A stretch of 64,000 nt of DNA from Macrosoma leucophasiata (GCA_036365455.1 JAWQUS010000027.1:11206001-11270000); one strand, 5' to 3'. Positions 39,332 to 50,819 are shown, numbered from the stretch's first letter. Program-made: numbers and translations. Notes: generated by a model from the letters alone, not told the origin.

Positions 39332-39459
39332 ATAAGCTTCCTTCTTTTAAACCACGCAACAGATTTTGATGCAATTTTACCTATTTTTCAGAAAATTTAT
39401 TTCGGAAGGTTTATTATTCTGTGGTCTATTTATATACTTATTTACGTCAGAGTTTATAC

Positions 39460-40312
39460 AGAGTCAGGTAGAGTTCCGGTACAGGGACTCCAGGGCGTAG
39501 GCATCACCGCATTACCTAATCTATCTCTCACCAAATGGTAGTGTTCAGTACTATCTTGTGCCGGTTAGATGGCAATGTACGGCTCCATGATAACTATCAC
39601 AGAGAGTAACAACTACGCAATTATTAGATACGTTAGTTCTATTAGGGTCCCATTGCAGAATCATTTCGTTCATCCAGATATGCTTGCTATGCAAACCTTA
39701 TTTTTACGCTTAATATACATAAATATTCTAAACAATATTTATCCAGTAGGATGCCTATCAAAATTAACTATTAAATTCGTTCCGCCCCGATAACTTTTTA
39801 CGTCCATAACGTACATGTATTATTTATATATCAAATTAAAGCTATTTTTTTTCTCATTATGATATACGGGTGCCAAATAAAATCGGCCACATATAAGAGT
39901 TGCTGGCTGTTAAAAATAAAATAATTTTATTAAAAATACTTGCGGCCAAATTTTAATAGGCAACCTAGTGGATATATTATATTCTCTAGATTATAAATAT
40001 GCGTAAAAATTTGCTTTGCAGCATATCTGGATAAACGAAATGACTCTGCAGTGGGATCCTAACTTATATGTCTACTTTCTCTAGAGTAGGTACTCTAGAC
40101 TGTGTTACAACTAAAGTCTCAGGGGTGGCAACGCATTTGCATTTTGACATTTGATTTTTGTGATGATGTTTAAGCAATCATCAATATCAATTATTTTTTT
40201 TATCTGCATTTTGACCTTGGTCTTTGTGTGGGTGTCTATAGGCAGCAGTCATCACTTAACATCCATGTGAACTGAGTCGTTGATTGCCACCTTTGTTACA
40301 ATAAAAAGGGTC
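39460..40312 (+). repeat. Dispersed repeat A split by a TIR element
   Basis: Repeat A 5' part 39460-39614 ends '..gagtaacaacta'; the 3' part resumes at about 40097 'ttacaactaaagtctcagg'. The repeated 'acaacta' suggests a target duplication made by the insert (about 39615-40096). Confidence 0.6.
39640..40063. mobile_element. TIR element M1 (ends gttaggatcccactgcagaa), copy 1
   Basis: Long inverted ends containing 'ctgcagaatcatttcgttc' and its inverse; internal 'cgttccgccccgataactt' shared with the 49428 copy. Non-coding. Confidence 0.75.
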
Positions 40313-40745
40313 ATACCCGCAGATTCCGCATAATTTCCTTCTTTCGACCAAACCCTGTTCGACCGCCGAACGCTCTATACATGTAAATATAATTATTATA
40401 GAACTCTTTAACTATGTATGGACTTGGTGATCCATTATAATATCTAATATATTGCATAAATACATGTATGCCTGAGGTCCTTTCTGCATGTAATTAAAAA
40501 TCTTACTTAATTTTTTTGAAGAAAAAATGTAGGGGAAAATAAATATTATAGAGGTGATTAGAATCGAACCTGCATTGCATTGAAGACGCAATTCCATATA
40601 TGTAGTAATGACTAAATCTATGGGTAAATTGTGTAAACATTTATATTATGTCCTATTTTTGTGATAATCTGTACCTATTCATGTTCCTGTGGTACTGAAC
40701 TTCCGTCACCATTACGTTATTTCACAAGCGTTTTTTGCAAATAAA

Positions 40746-42041
40746 ATGTACCTAAAACTGAAATTCATGTTTGTAAATTTACAGAAAATTATATGTGTAC
40801 TTATATTTCTGACGTTGCTATTGTTATTGAAAGACAGTAACAAGTTAAGAAATAAGATATTTAGCGAATACGATATTATGTATAATCGAAATATGTTTAA
40901 ATATCCACCACGATCACGCATTTTAAATACAACCGAAATTCGAAAATGTGTTTATGAATATAATATGGAAGAAAATATACTGAATAAAGACTTATATGGT
41001 CCTATTGCAAGTGACACATCTATTCTTGTCGTGTACGTGCACAAAACAACAGAGACTTTACAGTATTTCCTAGCTTCCTTACGCCAAGTACATGGAATTG
41101 AGGACGTGTTAGTAATATTTTCACATACCTGTTTCGACAATGAAACAAATATTTTGATACAAAACATAGATTTTTGTCGAGTTTTACAAATTTTCTTCCC
41201 ATATTCCATTGAACTTTATCCTGATGAATTTCCCGGTTACCATGTTCGCGACTGTCCTTACTATATGAATACACACATTGCTAAAACACTGAATTGTACC
41301 GGCGCAAACTTTCCTGACATTCACGGTGGATATCGGCAACCGTTGAATTCTGAAAAGAAACATCATTGGTGGTGGACAGCAAATAAAGTGTTTGGAAATC
41401 TAACCTGCACTAAGGGACACCAAGGCGTAGTAATATTCTTAGAGAGCGACCTTTTTCTTACACCAGATTTCATTTATATGGTTATTTATATGAGAAAGAT
41501 AGCTAACACTTTACCTCAGTGCGAATTTATATCCTTAGGGATGTATCCGTCTGATATGAAAGACAATAACATATATCGTGTGGAACTTACCACTTGGGAT
41601 CCCAAATATCATTCCAGTATTCTAGCAATGGATGTAACTGCTTGGAATAATATACTATCAAATTATGACCTTTTTTGTCTAATTGACGATTATTCTTGGT
41701 CTAATTCTTTATTTTATTTATCACTTAACAAACGGGATGGGGACAGATTTAAAGTGATATCTAGTATAATGCCGAGAGCAATAAATATGAATATGTGCTG
41801 GTCTAGAAACCAATGGATTGATTGCAATATTAAGCAAAGCCTTCGCCAAACAAAAAAAAACTTGAAAAAGAATATAAATAATTGGTTTCCCCCTTACATT
41901 GAAGTTATTGTGAACGTGGAGTTAGAAGACAATGAAGATATATTTGATTACATTGAATATAAGGGAGGATGGAATGATCCAAGAGATAAAGAATTGTGCA
42001 GTAATATGACTCAAGAAAAAATACATTCACCTCTAACTTGA
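40746..42041 (+). CDS. MGAT2-like glycosyltransferase, diverged, intronless
   Basis: Single uninterrupted frame of 431 aa from ATG 40746; an upstream in-frame stretch has no ATG. Residues about 15-28 (IICVLIFLTLLLLL) form a signal anchor, as in type II Golgi enzymes. The lumenal part follows alpha-1,6-mannosyl-glycoprotein 2-beta-GlcNAc transferase (complex N-glycan branching): VLQIFFPYSIELYPDEFPG (147-164), KHHWWW (205-210), GVVIFLESDLFLTPDF (227-242), CLIDDYSW (311-318), GGWNDPRDKELC (407-418). The usual EED metal motif is ESD (233-235), keeping the last Asp, and the RIFHxGDCG-type motif with the metal-ligand His has become RAINMNMCW (344-352). The DD base motif is retained. Likely a divergent paralogue with altered or lost activity, but the frame is fully open. 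Family assignment firm, function not. Confidence 0.85.
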   Translation: MYLKLKFMFVNLQKIICVLIFLTLLLLLKDSNKLRNKIFSEYDIMYNRNMFKYPPRSRILNTTEIRKCVYEYNMEENILNKDLYGPIASDTSILVVYVHKTTETLQYFLASLRQVHGIEDVLVIFSHTCFDNETNILIQNIDFCRVLQIFFPYSIELYPDEFPGYHVRDCPYYMNTHIAKTLNCTGANFPDIHGGYRQPLNSEKKHHWWWTANKVFGNLTCTKGHQGVVIFLESDLFLTPDFIYMVIYMRKIANTLPQCEFISLGMYPSDMKDNNIYRVELTTWDPKYHSSILAMDVTAWNNILSNYDLFCLIDDYSWSNSLFYLSLNKRDGDRFKVISSIMPRAINMNMCWSRNQWIDCNIKQSLRQTKKNLKKNINNWFPPYIEVIVNVELEDNEDIFDYIEYKGGWNDPRDKELCSNMTQEKIHSPLT

Positions 42042-42062
42042 AATTATAGTAAATGTTTTATC

Positions 42063-42245
42063 TATAATATAAAAATAAGTCGGGTTTTCCTTCCTGACGC
42101 TATAACTCCAGAACGCAAGAACCGATTTCCACGGTTTTGCATTCGTTGGAAAGGTCTCGGGCTCAGTGAGGTTTAAAGCAAAGAAAATTCAGTTTTTTTT
42201 TTATAAAAAGACATCCACGCGGGCGAAACCGCGGGCAACAGCTAG
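42063..42245 (+). mobile_element. Helitron-like non-autonomous unit 1 of a tandem pair
   Basis: Starts 'taatataaaaataagtcgg', ends GC-rich hairpin then CTAGT (42242-42246). The next unit follows at once with about 90% similarity by eye. Confidence 0.5.
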
Positions 42246-42424
42246 TCTTTAATATAAAAATAAGTTGTGTTTTCCTTCCTGACGCTGTAACTCCAGAACG
42301 CACCAACCGATTTCCACGGTTTTGCATTCGTTGGAAGGGTCTCGAGCTCCGTGAGGTTTATAGCAAAGAAAATTCAGGATTATAAAACGACATCCACGCG
42401 GGCGAAGCCGCGGGCAACAGTTAG
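42246..42424 (+). mobile_element. Helitron-like non-autonomous unit 2 of a tandem pair
   Basis: Same body ('ccttcctgacgctgtaactc') and end ('gcgaagccgcgggcaacag'), with TTAG in place of CTAG at the tip. Confidence 0.5.
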
Positions 42425-42619
42425 TTTTTAATAAATTCTCATGACTGATGACTGAAATGTCATTCATAGTCTTCTCTAAATTTCGCATAATCTATTTCAA
42501 ATATATGTTTGTTTTTATTTTTAAGTAAGTACATACATAGAATATGAAATCACAGTGTTGTTATTAAATGTATACAGCTTCGATGGGTTCATAAGAGGGC
42601 CGTCTGACAATTACGTCTC

Positions 42620-42905
42620 AAGACAAAGGATGGGATGACGTTTGAGGGAAGGCGCGTGGCGGGATGGCGTTGGCGCTATCATCCGCGGCGGGGCGATAGG
42701 TACCGGGGGCAAGGGGATAGAGGCTTCAGCACTTGCGCACGCAGGCTCGGCCCGGCCGCGAGCAACAGTCTGCTCGCGTGTGCCGTCGGCTCCGACTCGG
42801 CTACACCACGCCGCGTTACCATGACCAATGGTAAGCACTAGACGACACTATGGCCATCCGCGATGTCTTCCACGGACCCCGGCCTACTCAAAGCCTCTCG
42901 TGAAT
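42620..42905 (+). promoter_or_regulatory. GC- and CpG-rich island, possible promoter or first exon
   Basis: A sharp GC-rich block in AT-rich surroundings. It ends in ACC-ATG-ACC-AATG followed by GTAAGC near 42821-42836, which could be a very short coding start plus donor. No downstream exon identified. Confidence 0.3.
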
Positions 42906-43211
42906 CCGATATAACACCCCCGCGACACAATTTTCTGTGATGATTTTTGCATTTTGTTATCATTATTTATTTACGCTGCCATGCCAGAGTGTTATTTCAA
43001 ATTGATTACCGAAAACTTTTGTAACATTCGTAACGTGAAAATATAATGAAGTGCTGTAATTTTAAAATTAAAATTGTGCGAGAAAGATTTTCTGCCGCCG
43101 TAGGCTATTCCTTCCATTAGTAACAATAGCTGAATATAAAAGCAATCTCGAGCAAGAGTAGCTGGTGTAGATTTGTTATTTACGATAATTAACTGTTACT
43201 TCAGAACTTGT

Positions 43212-43284
43212 ATAAAAGGAGAATATAAATTGTGATTCACAAAGCAGTGATTTGGAGATCTACTAAAGTTATTAAAATGTTTGG
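43212..43284 (+). promoter_or_regulatory. TATA-box promoter with tiny first exon candidate
   Basis: TATAAAAG at about 43212, then about 65 bp to ATGTTTG (43277-43283) directly followed by GTAAGT. A TATA promoter plus a short ATG exon ending in phase 1 is the usual layout of insect cuticle protein genes, but no cuticle-type exon 2 is visible in the window. Confidence 0.35.
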
Positions 43285-43662
43285 TAAGTTTATAAAGTTA
43301 AAAAATATATTTAATAGACCTACATATTAATCTTATTTCTCTTAGTCTACTACAATGGTATTTCTAAGTGGTTTTTTTGGCTAAGTACAACTTTTAGATT
43401 GTTGACGAAGTAGATAATAAATCTATGGTTGCCACATTGGTGTAAGTGTAAAACACCGACTTTTCCGTAGGTCCTTTCTGAAACTTACTAGTTTTGTCAT
43501 CACATTGTTCACGCAAATATATCAGTGGTACTTCCAGAAAGTTCGAACACGCAAAAAGAAAATTATCTTTTCAGCTTTAAAGTGTTAATTATGGTTATTA
43601 AATACACTCATTTAACCGCACTACAACCTCAGATCATGCGCTGGCTCTGTCGTAGCTAATAG

Positions 43663-43914
43663 GTTAGGATCTCACCGCAGAATCATTTCGTTCATCCAGA
43701 TATGCTGCAGACCGATTTTTTATGCATATTTATATTCTAGAGAATATATATCCACTAGGTTGCCTATCAAAATTTGGCCGCAAGTATTTTTAATAATATT
43801 TTTTTAACCGACTTCGAAAGAAGGCGGAGGTTTTCAATTCGTCATAAATATGCATAAAAAATAGGTTTGCAGAATATCTGGATGAACGAAATGATTCTGC
43901 AGTGGGATCCTAAC
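43663..43914. mobile_element. TIR element M1, copy 2
   Basis: GTTAGGATCTCACCGCAGAA at the left and its inverse ending GTGGGATCCTAAC at the right; shorter internal part than the other copies. Confidence 0.75.
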
Positions 43915-44195
43915 ATATAAGGTCATGAGCGCCCAGAGCAAAGTTTGAATTTTGTGTCAATACAAAATGAGTATGAGGGGATACTTATTTTTGTAGGAAG
44001 AGAAACAGCAAATTATTTCAATTTAAATAAATAAATGAGGGAGAATGCATTCTGAATGTTCCCTACTACAGGTCAGTAACAAACCTTTTACTTCTGTGAT
44101 ATTATTAATGATATCTGAGGTGTTAAATACGGACTACCCATATATATTTTCATCTAACTGGAACAGGGTAATTCCTTAAATGCGAGAGACTAGAT

Positions 44196-44380
44196 CAGTG
44201 ATTCCCAAAGTGGTCCATATAGACCCCCTGGGGTCCATGGGAGACTCGATGAGGTCTACGTATATGCGTAAATAAAAATGGGATATATGGAAAAGTGATA
44301 TAAATGTAAGCAAGGGGGTCCACCGAAACCAGAAAAAAAATTGAAAGAGGTCTACAAGAAAAATAGTTTGGGAACCTCTG
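44196..44380. mobile_element. Non-autonomous hAT element (185 bp)
   Basis: Ends CAGTGATTCCCAAAGTGG and TAGTTTGGGAACCTCTG are inverted hAT-type ends. Flanked by an 8-bp duplication with one mismatch (GACTAGAT 44188-44195, GACTAGAA 44381-44388). Confidence 0.8.
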
Positions 44381-44617
44381 GACTAGAAAATATCCTATGG
44401 CTGCCTGTGCCTTCGTTCCATTACTCCACCAATTCCATCACTGGAGATCTGTCCTATACTTGCCTAACCTAGTATTAGTAATATGCATTATATTACACAC
44501 ACAGTATAATGCCATCATTATACACATAATATACAACATAGTACAAAATTTTAAAAATATGGTTTCATTTTTCTGGTCCTGTATGATTTTCCTTATTTCT
44601 ACTATCATGCTAATGCG

Positions 44618-44665
44618 TCGTAGCCATGTCGTAGCACCTATAAGGGTGCTACGACATGGCTGCGA
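44618..44665. repeat. Perfect short hairpin (21-bp stem)
   Basis: Arms 44618-44638 and 44645-44665 pair at all 21 positions counting one G-U, with a 6-nt loop. Confidence 0.85.
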
Positions 44666-45159
44666 TTTGGCTGCGTAGATATAATAATATAAGAATAGGT
44701 AATAATATAAGATAAGAAATAGGTAAGCTGCCGTGATTTCGTAGCGATATGCTACGTGTCGTAGTCATATCGTATCATTATCTTATAAAAGTATTATACT
44801 TTACCTGTATTCTTTGTATGTTTGCTATGTATTGTAATTAATTTTACAATTTCAAAACAGGTATATTTTCCACTTTAAATGATACATTTAAGTGATCCTC
44901 TAACATCTATAATCAAATTGATCTATTTTAATTACTGCTATTTCAAACAAATGATGTACAGTTTACGTTAATTGTTGTGACTGTGTTCGATTCATCATGA
45001 TCATGTCGTGTCGCTCGCTCGTCGTTGACAGTTCGTGATTGCATTGCCGCTGTAACGGGAGCCATTTACCATAAAATGTATTTATTTCCTTCACTTCAAC
45101 GTCTATCCAGGTAAAAAAATAAGGCATCCCTGAGACGGTCAATTACGAATATAATAATA

Positions 45160-45470
45160 GTAATCCCCGAAGGTGTAAGCAGAGGTAAATGCACGCATTC
45201 AAGCATATATGCAATCGCCCTCGAATCGCCGGTAACGTTTCGGTTTGGTTCATGTAATAGGTGGTGACCCTGTTGACATCTCCGGGCACATTATCAAACA
45301 CCGAGGTAGTGTAAAATTTCCAGAAAATGAAAAAATTCCAATAGTAGCAGAGATAAAGGATCTATACATATAGATATATATAGAGATAAAGGAGAGTGTG
45401 GAGTGCCAGATATCCCGGTCCTGACATACCTCCCGTACTTCATCTAACTTCATCAATCTCTTCAAACATA
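45160..45470 (-). repeat. SINE B body fused to LINE tail fragment
   Basis: 45165-45335 has the SINE B body ('gtaatccccgaaggtgtaag', 'catctccgggcacatta') in reverse; 45395-45470 resembles the LINE tail seen at 53910-54020. Confidence 0.5.
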
Positions 45471-46789
45471 CTTAGATTTATCTCTGTTTATCCTTTCTGT
45501 ACAACCGTGGAATAACATTTTAACGAGCAGTTGGTTTTTACTCTGCATGCTCTTACTCGCTAATACACAGTTAATTTACAGTTTTGCTTTGTAACACTAT
45601 CTTCAGTATGTTTATAGCAATAACGGGGTTTTAAATTCTATTACCCGAAATTAAAATGAACTTAAAAAACTTATCTTTATTATGTACATGTCAGATACCA
45701 AGCTACTATTTTTTCATATATATTTGATATTTATTTACGGTATGGTCTGCAAACCATATTCTTTACGACGCGCGAGACACTTAGTGCGCCAAGAGCACCG
45801 TTTTTGTAAACCTCCTGTGCCAAAGAGTATACAAATACTACGTTCCTGTGCTTCTTCTGAGTTCATTATTTATTATTTTCTTAATACACGTCAAAGATCG
45901 GTAGACCATCATATTCGTATACCTACATATCGAAAACTTGACAACTTGTTACCACCGCCATAAAGTACTAGGTGAGTACCTGACGTGCGTCAGGCTTGAT
46001 ATCTTCCACAGAATAGATATTTATCTATTCCGTGATATCTTCGGTCCCTGCAACCATCCACCAGTTATTAGTATCGTACATAGGGGTATAACTACTTCGT
46101 AAAAACTCAAAATTCATTGCGTTGGTAGATACTGCGTGTTTTACTTAAGTTATGTTAACGACCTGTAGGGAGGGATCGACAAAGTATTTTAATTGGCCAT
46201 TCCTAGTCGAGTTGGGAATGTTCACGAGCAATGCATGGATATTACTACACAGTAAATTAACCAATGTTATGAAAAATTCATATTTTTGTCAACATGGCCT
46301 AGCTTTATAGTTGTTTTTTATTTCATGAAGTGGCAAACAAGCATACAGTTTTCATTGATTGTAAGTGAATACAAAAAACAAATCAATCATCATTTACCTA
46401 CATAAAAACCGGAGATTTACCCCCTTATTCATAAACGTACATTAGATACGTTTTTCTTTCTTTCTTTACATTGCCACGCCTGAGGTCTAAGTTGTTACGC
46501 CTCTTCATAACCAAAAAAGGTTTACTGCTGTTGGAAAAGCTTCCCTAAGAATATTTACAACGACCAGGTCTGGACCACCCTCATCCAGTGACTAGCCGTG
46601 ATCTTTACTACCTTATCGGTCTAGCTTGTGTGTGTGACCACCTTCACTTCGCATTTCGGTACGTGGTTGCCACTCTGAAACCTTGAACCAGAAAGTAGCC
46701 ATTCTCTATCTATTCTATACAGAGATAAATCTAAACATGCAAACAAACATGACACATACATACATAACACCTGTCACGGTTTGTCCCAT

Positions 46790-46930
46790 TTGGAACTGCC
46801 TCAATAGCCTAGTGATAGCAGACCACTACGCTGGGGTACTGGGTTCGATTTCTGGGTCCGGGACTGTTAGAGATTATGGTGTGAAATCCTTTATCTCAGG
46901 TTTTATGAGGTTTTTCCATTTTATGGAAGT
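46790..46930 (+). mobile_element. tRNA-derived SINE family B, copy 2
   Basis: Head 'aatagcctagtgatagcag' and B box GGGTTCGATTTCTGGG, then 'agagattatggtgtg' body; truncated 3'. Confidence 0.7.
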
Positions 46931-46984
46931 TTTACACACACACGCTTACACTCACAGGCACCCACGACTATTTAAACTTAGAGC

Positions 46985-47170
46985 TGTCACGCTATTTATA
47001 AACAATCACGGGGGCGTTGTTCATACGCAACATATACACATCCCCAGACCCGAAACAAATGGTTACAAATATCTGTAGGCCATACAAATATTTGTCCCGG
47101 TACGGGAATCGAACCCGTAGGCTTCGTCTCAAACAGTCGTCACACACTGCTGGACCAAATGACCTTTCGA
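46985..47170 (-). mobile_element. tRNA-derived SINE family C, copy 2
   Basis: Reverse orientation: 'cggtacgggaatcgaacccg' carries the B box; body 'cagacccgaaacaaatgg'. Confidence 0.75.
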
Positions 47171-48716
47171 TCAAGCCGTATTGTTTTATTTTATATTTAA
47201 TTGTATCTAACAAAGCTAACATATACAAGCGGCGTAGCTTCGGGCTTTGCAACGTGATGCATTTGAAAATAAAAATAAACGAGCTCTACTAACAATGACA
47301 GAGGACTAAGCTTGTTTCTGAAGCACTGACCACTCACTGTGCCCCTACAGTTTAAAACAAAAGGCACTTTCACACTTTATTAAAACAAGGTATAAGTCTC
47401 ATCGTATTTTTTTAATCAAGTGATTTAGTTACTTGTGTGCAATACAATGATGCTTTTTATTTACACAGTGGTCTCAATAAAGTATTGTAATATTCCTGAA
47501 TGTTCAATACTATTTAATATCTATTGTTCAGTAGGTATATCTTTTCCGTGCCAAATTGATTCACAAATACCTTGAAGTTACCTGTTGTAATAGTTTTATA
47601 ATATTATTATTGTAATATTACATTAACTTAAACTAGTACACCCCTTTTATTTTTTTCATTTCCGCAGTTTCCTAAACCCAAAAGTTGTCTGGAAGAGATT
47701 GCAGTTTTTATGATAAGACCGCCTTTTGTATAGTGTATCTCTTTTATCTTTGTATCCTGTATGTTTTGGTGTACAATAAAGTATTAAATAAATAATAAAT
47801 AAATATTCAATAGTTTTCTTGTAAACACCAACCTTGTCTTTTATATTCATCTGTTTTTTTTGTCGCCTTAATAGAATTACGTCACGGGATCTTAGGAGAC
47901 AGCTGATCGTTTATCGGATAAATTAGTCCCGCTATCAAGGGCTAACGTACTGGTAAGCGCACTAATTGCGTTAGTATCACGGAAGCCTGGGGTTTATAAT
48001 TAAAGGGATTCATATAAGTTCAGGATCTTGATAATGTGTGAATTTACATGTCACGAGTTATATTTCAACAGACGATTTTGGTAAAATATCAAATACTACA
48101 ATTAAATTTAAATGAATTCAACCGCATTACTTTATTATGGCGAAGGCCGGCAAAGGTCTTCCGGTAGCGGTCCAACAAAGATGTATAATTATAATGAGTT
48201 GTCAAGCACAAATAATTACGCATGTGTGAGGAGTCCAGCGTTGCTAATGCTGAGCTTTGTTGTACCTATGAAAAACAAAGTCTCCCGCCAAGTCTGTCTG
48301 TCTGTTGGGGATAAACGAGAAACTCAAAGACTACTGCGCGGCTTTTTGTGCGGTTATCACTCATAGATAAAGTGATTCATGAAAAAAGTTTGTGTATATA
48401 ATTTGTCAAAGTTTTATGTAAATTGATTAGTTAGAATATTACGATAAATCTTGGAAGTATCGGAAAATAAACAAGCCGCCTGGGTGTTTCTTTCGAAGAT
48501 GCTGCCTTTTGAGATATACCAAAACAATGTAAGGTGAAATATTTTCTCGTTACTAGAGCTACAAAAAAATCCGCGATGACATGTATCCATTTTTTATGAA
48601 TAGCTTACTATACCCATTATGACTGCCAAAAAATTGGCAATTGGAAAGCTATTTAGTAAATAACATTCACGCAGATGATTTCACGGGCAGCAGGTAATAA
48701 AACAAATCTTTAAAAG

Positions 48717-49292
48717 TATTTTTACGGATTTATCTCGCGTATATTAAACTAAAATGATTTTTAAAATCAACCCGACGTTTCGGTCGCTTTTCAGCTTCCG
48801 TGGTCCCGGGCAGACTGAGGTGACATTTGTCTGACAGAAGTTTGAAAAAAAATTATATGTAGCTACCTCCATCGATTTCGTAAACGCCTTGCGTAGCGTT
48901 CAGGATTAACACAATAATTACTTATGGTATCTTGAGGTCTTGCAGACTGCTGCGGCTGGGATTTAATCTTGCTAAGTATGGGATCCCATGATGTTGATAA
49001 TCGCCATCCATCTTCTCTATTGAAATTTGGGTGTTTTTTAATTTCAATAGCCTCGCGTACCATTCGTGGAATGGGTTTGTGTTCTCTAGCGAGTATTTGA
49101 ATTTTATCAAACCGGATGTAATGGTTCGGCTTATCCGCTATGTGTTCACAGACTGCAGACCTCCCTGTTCTTCGGTTTTTCCCGAAACGTCGGGTTGATT
49201 TTAAAAATCATTTTAGTTTAATATACGCGAGATAAATCCGTAAAAATAGTTTTATTTCAATGAGTGTAGCTCGCGAAAACCTAAGAACATAT
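48717..49292. mobile_element. Penelope-like inverted insertion, short form
   Basis: Left arm 48717-49179 is nearly identical to 13930-14391, including the end of the GIY-YIG frame on the - strand; it breaks at 'cggttttt' and joins a short right arm (49180-49259) followed by the shared 33-bp extension ending 'aagaacatat' (49292). A 14-bp duplication CAAATCTTTAAAAG flanks it (48703-48716, 49293-49306). Confidence 0.9.
48863..49179 (-). pseudogene. Penelope-like endonuclease C-terminal fragment
   Basis: Matches the last part of the Penelope-like protein (ends ..NPERYARRLRNRWR); the RT and the GIY-YIG motif proper are missing. Confidence 0.9.
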
Positions 49293-49427
49293 CAAATCTT
49301 TAAAAGGTTCATGTTGGTGTATAATATCCCTTCTTGAAGCAGTTGCGAAAGAATCAAATAATCCTTGTTGATACGAGGAGAATTCCAAGTACGGAGCTCA
49401 ACTTGTTATCGAGAGTTATTCAAATAA

Positions 49428-50012
49428 GTTAGGATCCCACTGCAGAATCATTTCGTTCATCCAGATATGCTGCAAACCTAATTTTTACGTATATTCATAA
49501 TCTAGAGAATATATATCCATTAGGTTGCCTTTCAAAAATGCCGCAAGAATTTTTTTATAATTATATTTGGAAAAGTTTTTTTTCTTGTTTTTTTTTTTTA
49601 AATAAAATATCGCCGATTTCACGGCAATATGTATACAGACTCTGAACAATCACGGTTGTCGTTGCGCACTTGGCCGCCTCAACATATTTTCGTTCCGCCC
49701 CGATAACTTTTTATGTCCTTAACGTTGGTACATCTAACGAAGTAGATAATAAATCTATGGTACATGTATTATTTTTAAATCAAATTAAAGCTATTTTTTT
49801 TCTCATTATTATGATATACGGGAGCCAAATTAAATCGGCCACATATAAGAGTTGCTGGCTGTTAAACATAAAATAATTTAATTAAAAATACTTGCGGCCA
49901 AATTTTGGTAGGCAACCTAGTGGATATATGTTCTCTAGATTATAAATATGCGTAAAAATTTGGTTTGCAGCATATATGGATGAACGAAATGATTCTGCAG
50001 TGGGATCCTAAC
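49428..50012. mobile_element. TIR element M1, copy 3 (longest)
   Basis: GTTAGGATCCCACTGCAGAA to its inverse TTCTGCAGTGGGATCCTAAC; about 585 bp, non-coding, with the same internal block as copy 1. Confidence 0.8.
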
Positions 50013-50819
50013 CTAAAATAGTTCCACATTACAAGCAGTTCCTGTGAACACATTACGTAGATTTTTTTTAATGGAATGAATATGTCAACTAGAATGTAAC
50101 CATGCAATTTAGTTTTGGTATCTACTGAGCTTATTTCACTGATTTTAGTAACCGGGTCGTGACGCGATAAAGATATGGGTAAAAACACTGTTCTCCCGCG
50201 TCACGAGTCGATTCCTAAAATCAGTGATATTAGTGTTCAACGCGAGTGTTTCAAAAGTTATACTGAGCATATTCTACTGTTATTGATATATATATATATC
50301 AAAGTATTTAAACTATTCCTGACACATAAAATTAGTTGCCTCTATGCCTGAAATTATAGGGAAATAGGTAAGTACATTATTACCTCAGTAAATACCATCC
50401 ATGCAGACGATGACACGAGCAGAAGCTAGTAAAACTAATCTTTTAAAGGTTCGTGTTCACCCTTTTGGTGTTTAATATCCCTCCGTAAAGTAGTTGCGAT
50501 AGAATCAAATAGTCCTTGTTGACACGAGGAGAATTCCAAGTGTGGAGCTCAACTTGTTAGCGTGAGTTGTTCAAACAGTTCTGCATTATATTACGAGCCA
50601 AACTTTCATGTGAATGCATTACGTAGATTAATGTTTTTCATGATACTATACGAGTATGTCAACTTGTATGGTTTAATCCTGTTGTCATTCTGTGTTTAAA
50701 TTACAATTGTTATACTAATATAATTGCAAATAATTGTGTTAATTTACTGGCAACTACGTCAAAGGTATTTAAGTAGGTATAGAACAGTTGTCAACATTTT
50801 TACTGTTTCTAGCGAATCC

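Larger units (their letters stand above)
37908..40745. other. Intergenic region between ANP32 and the MGAT2-like gene
   Basis: Contains the ANP32 promoter side (37908-38110), repeat A copies, a tetranucleotide run near 38880-38930, a foldback MITE and a larger TIR element. No confident gene. Confidence 0.5.

Noticed and set aside
45682..45963. 93-codon frame with a signal-peptide-like start and Arg-rich middle
   Set aside because: No recognisable family, no splice or promoter support, and length is within chance for this base composition.
46683..47292. Frames of 91-131 codons on both strands
   Set aside because: They cross SINE family B and C copies and share no known domain.
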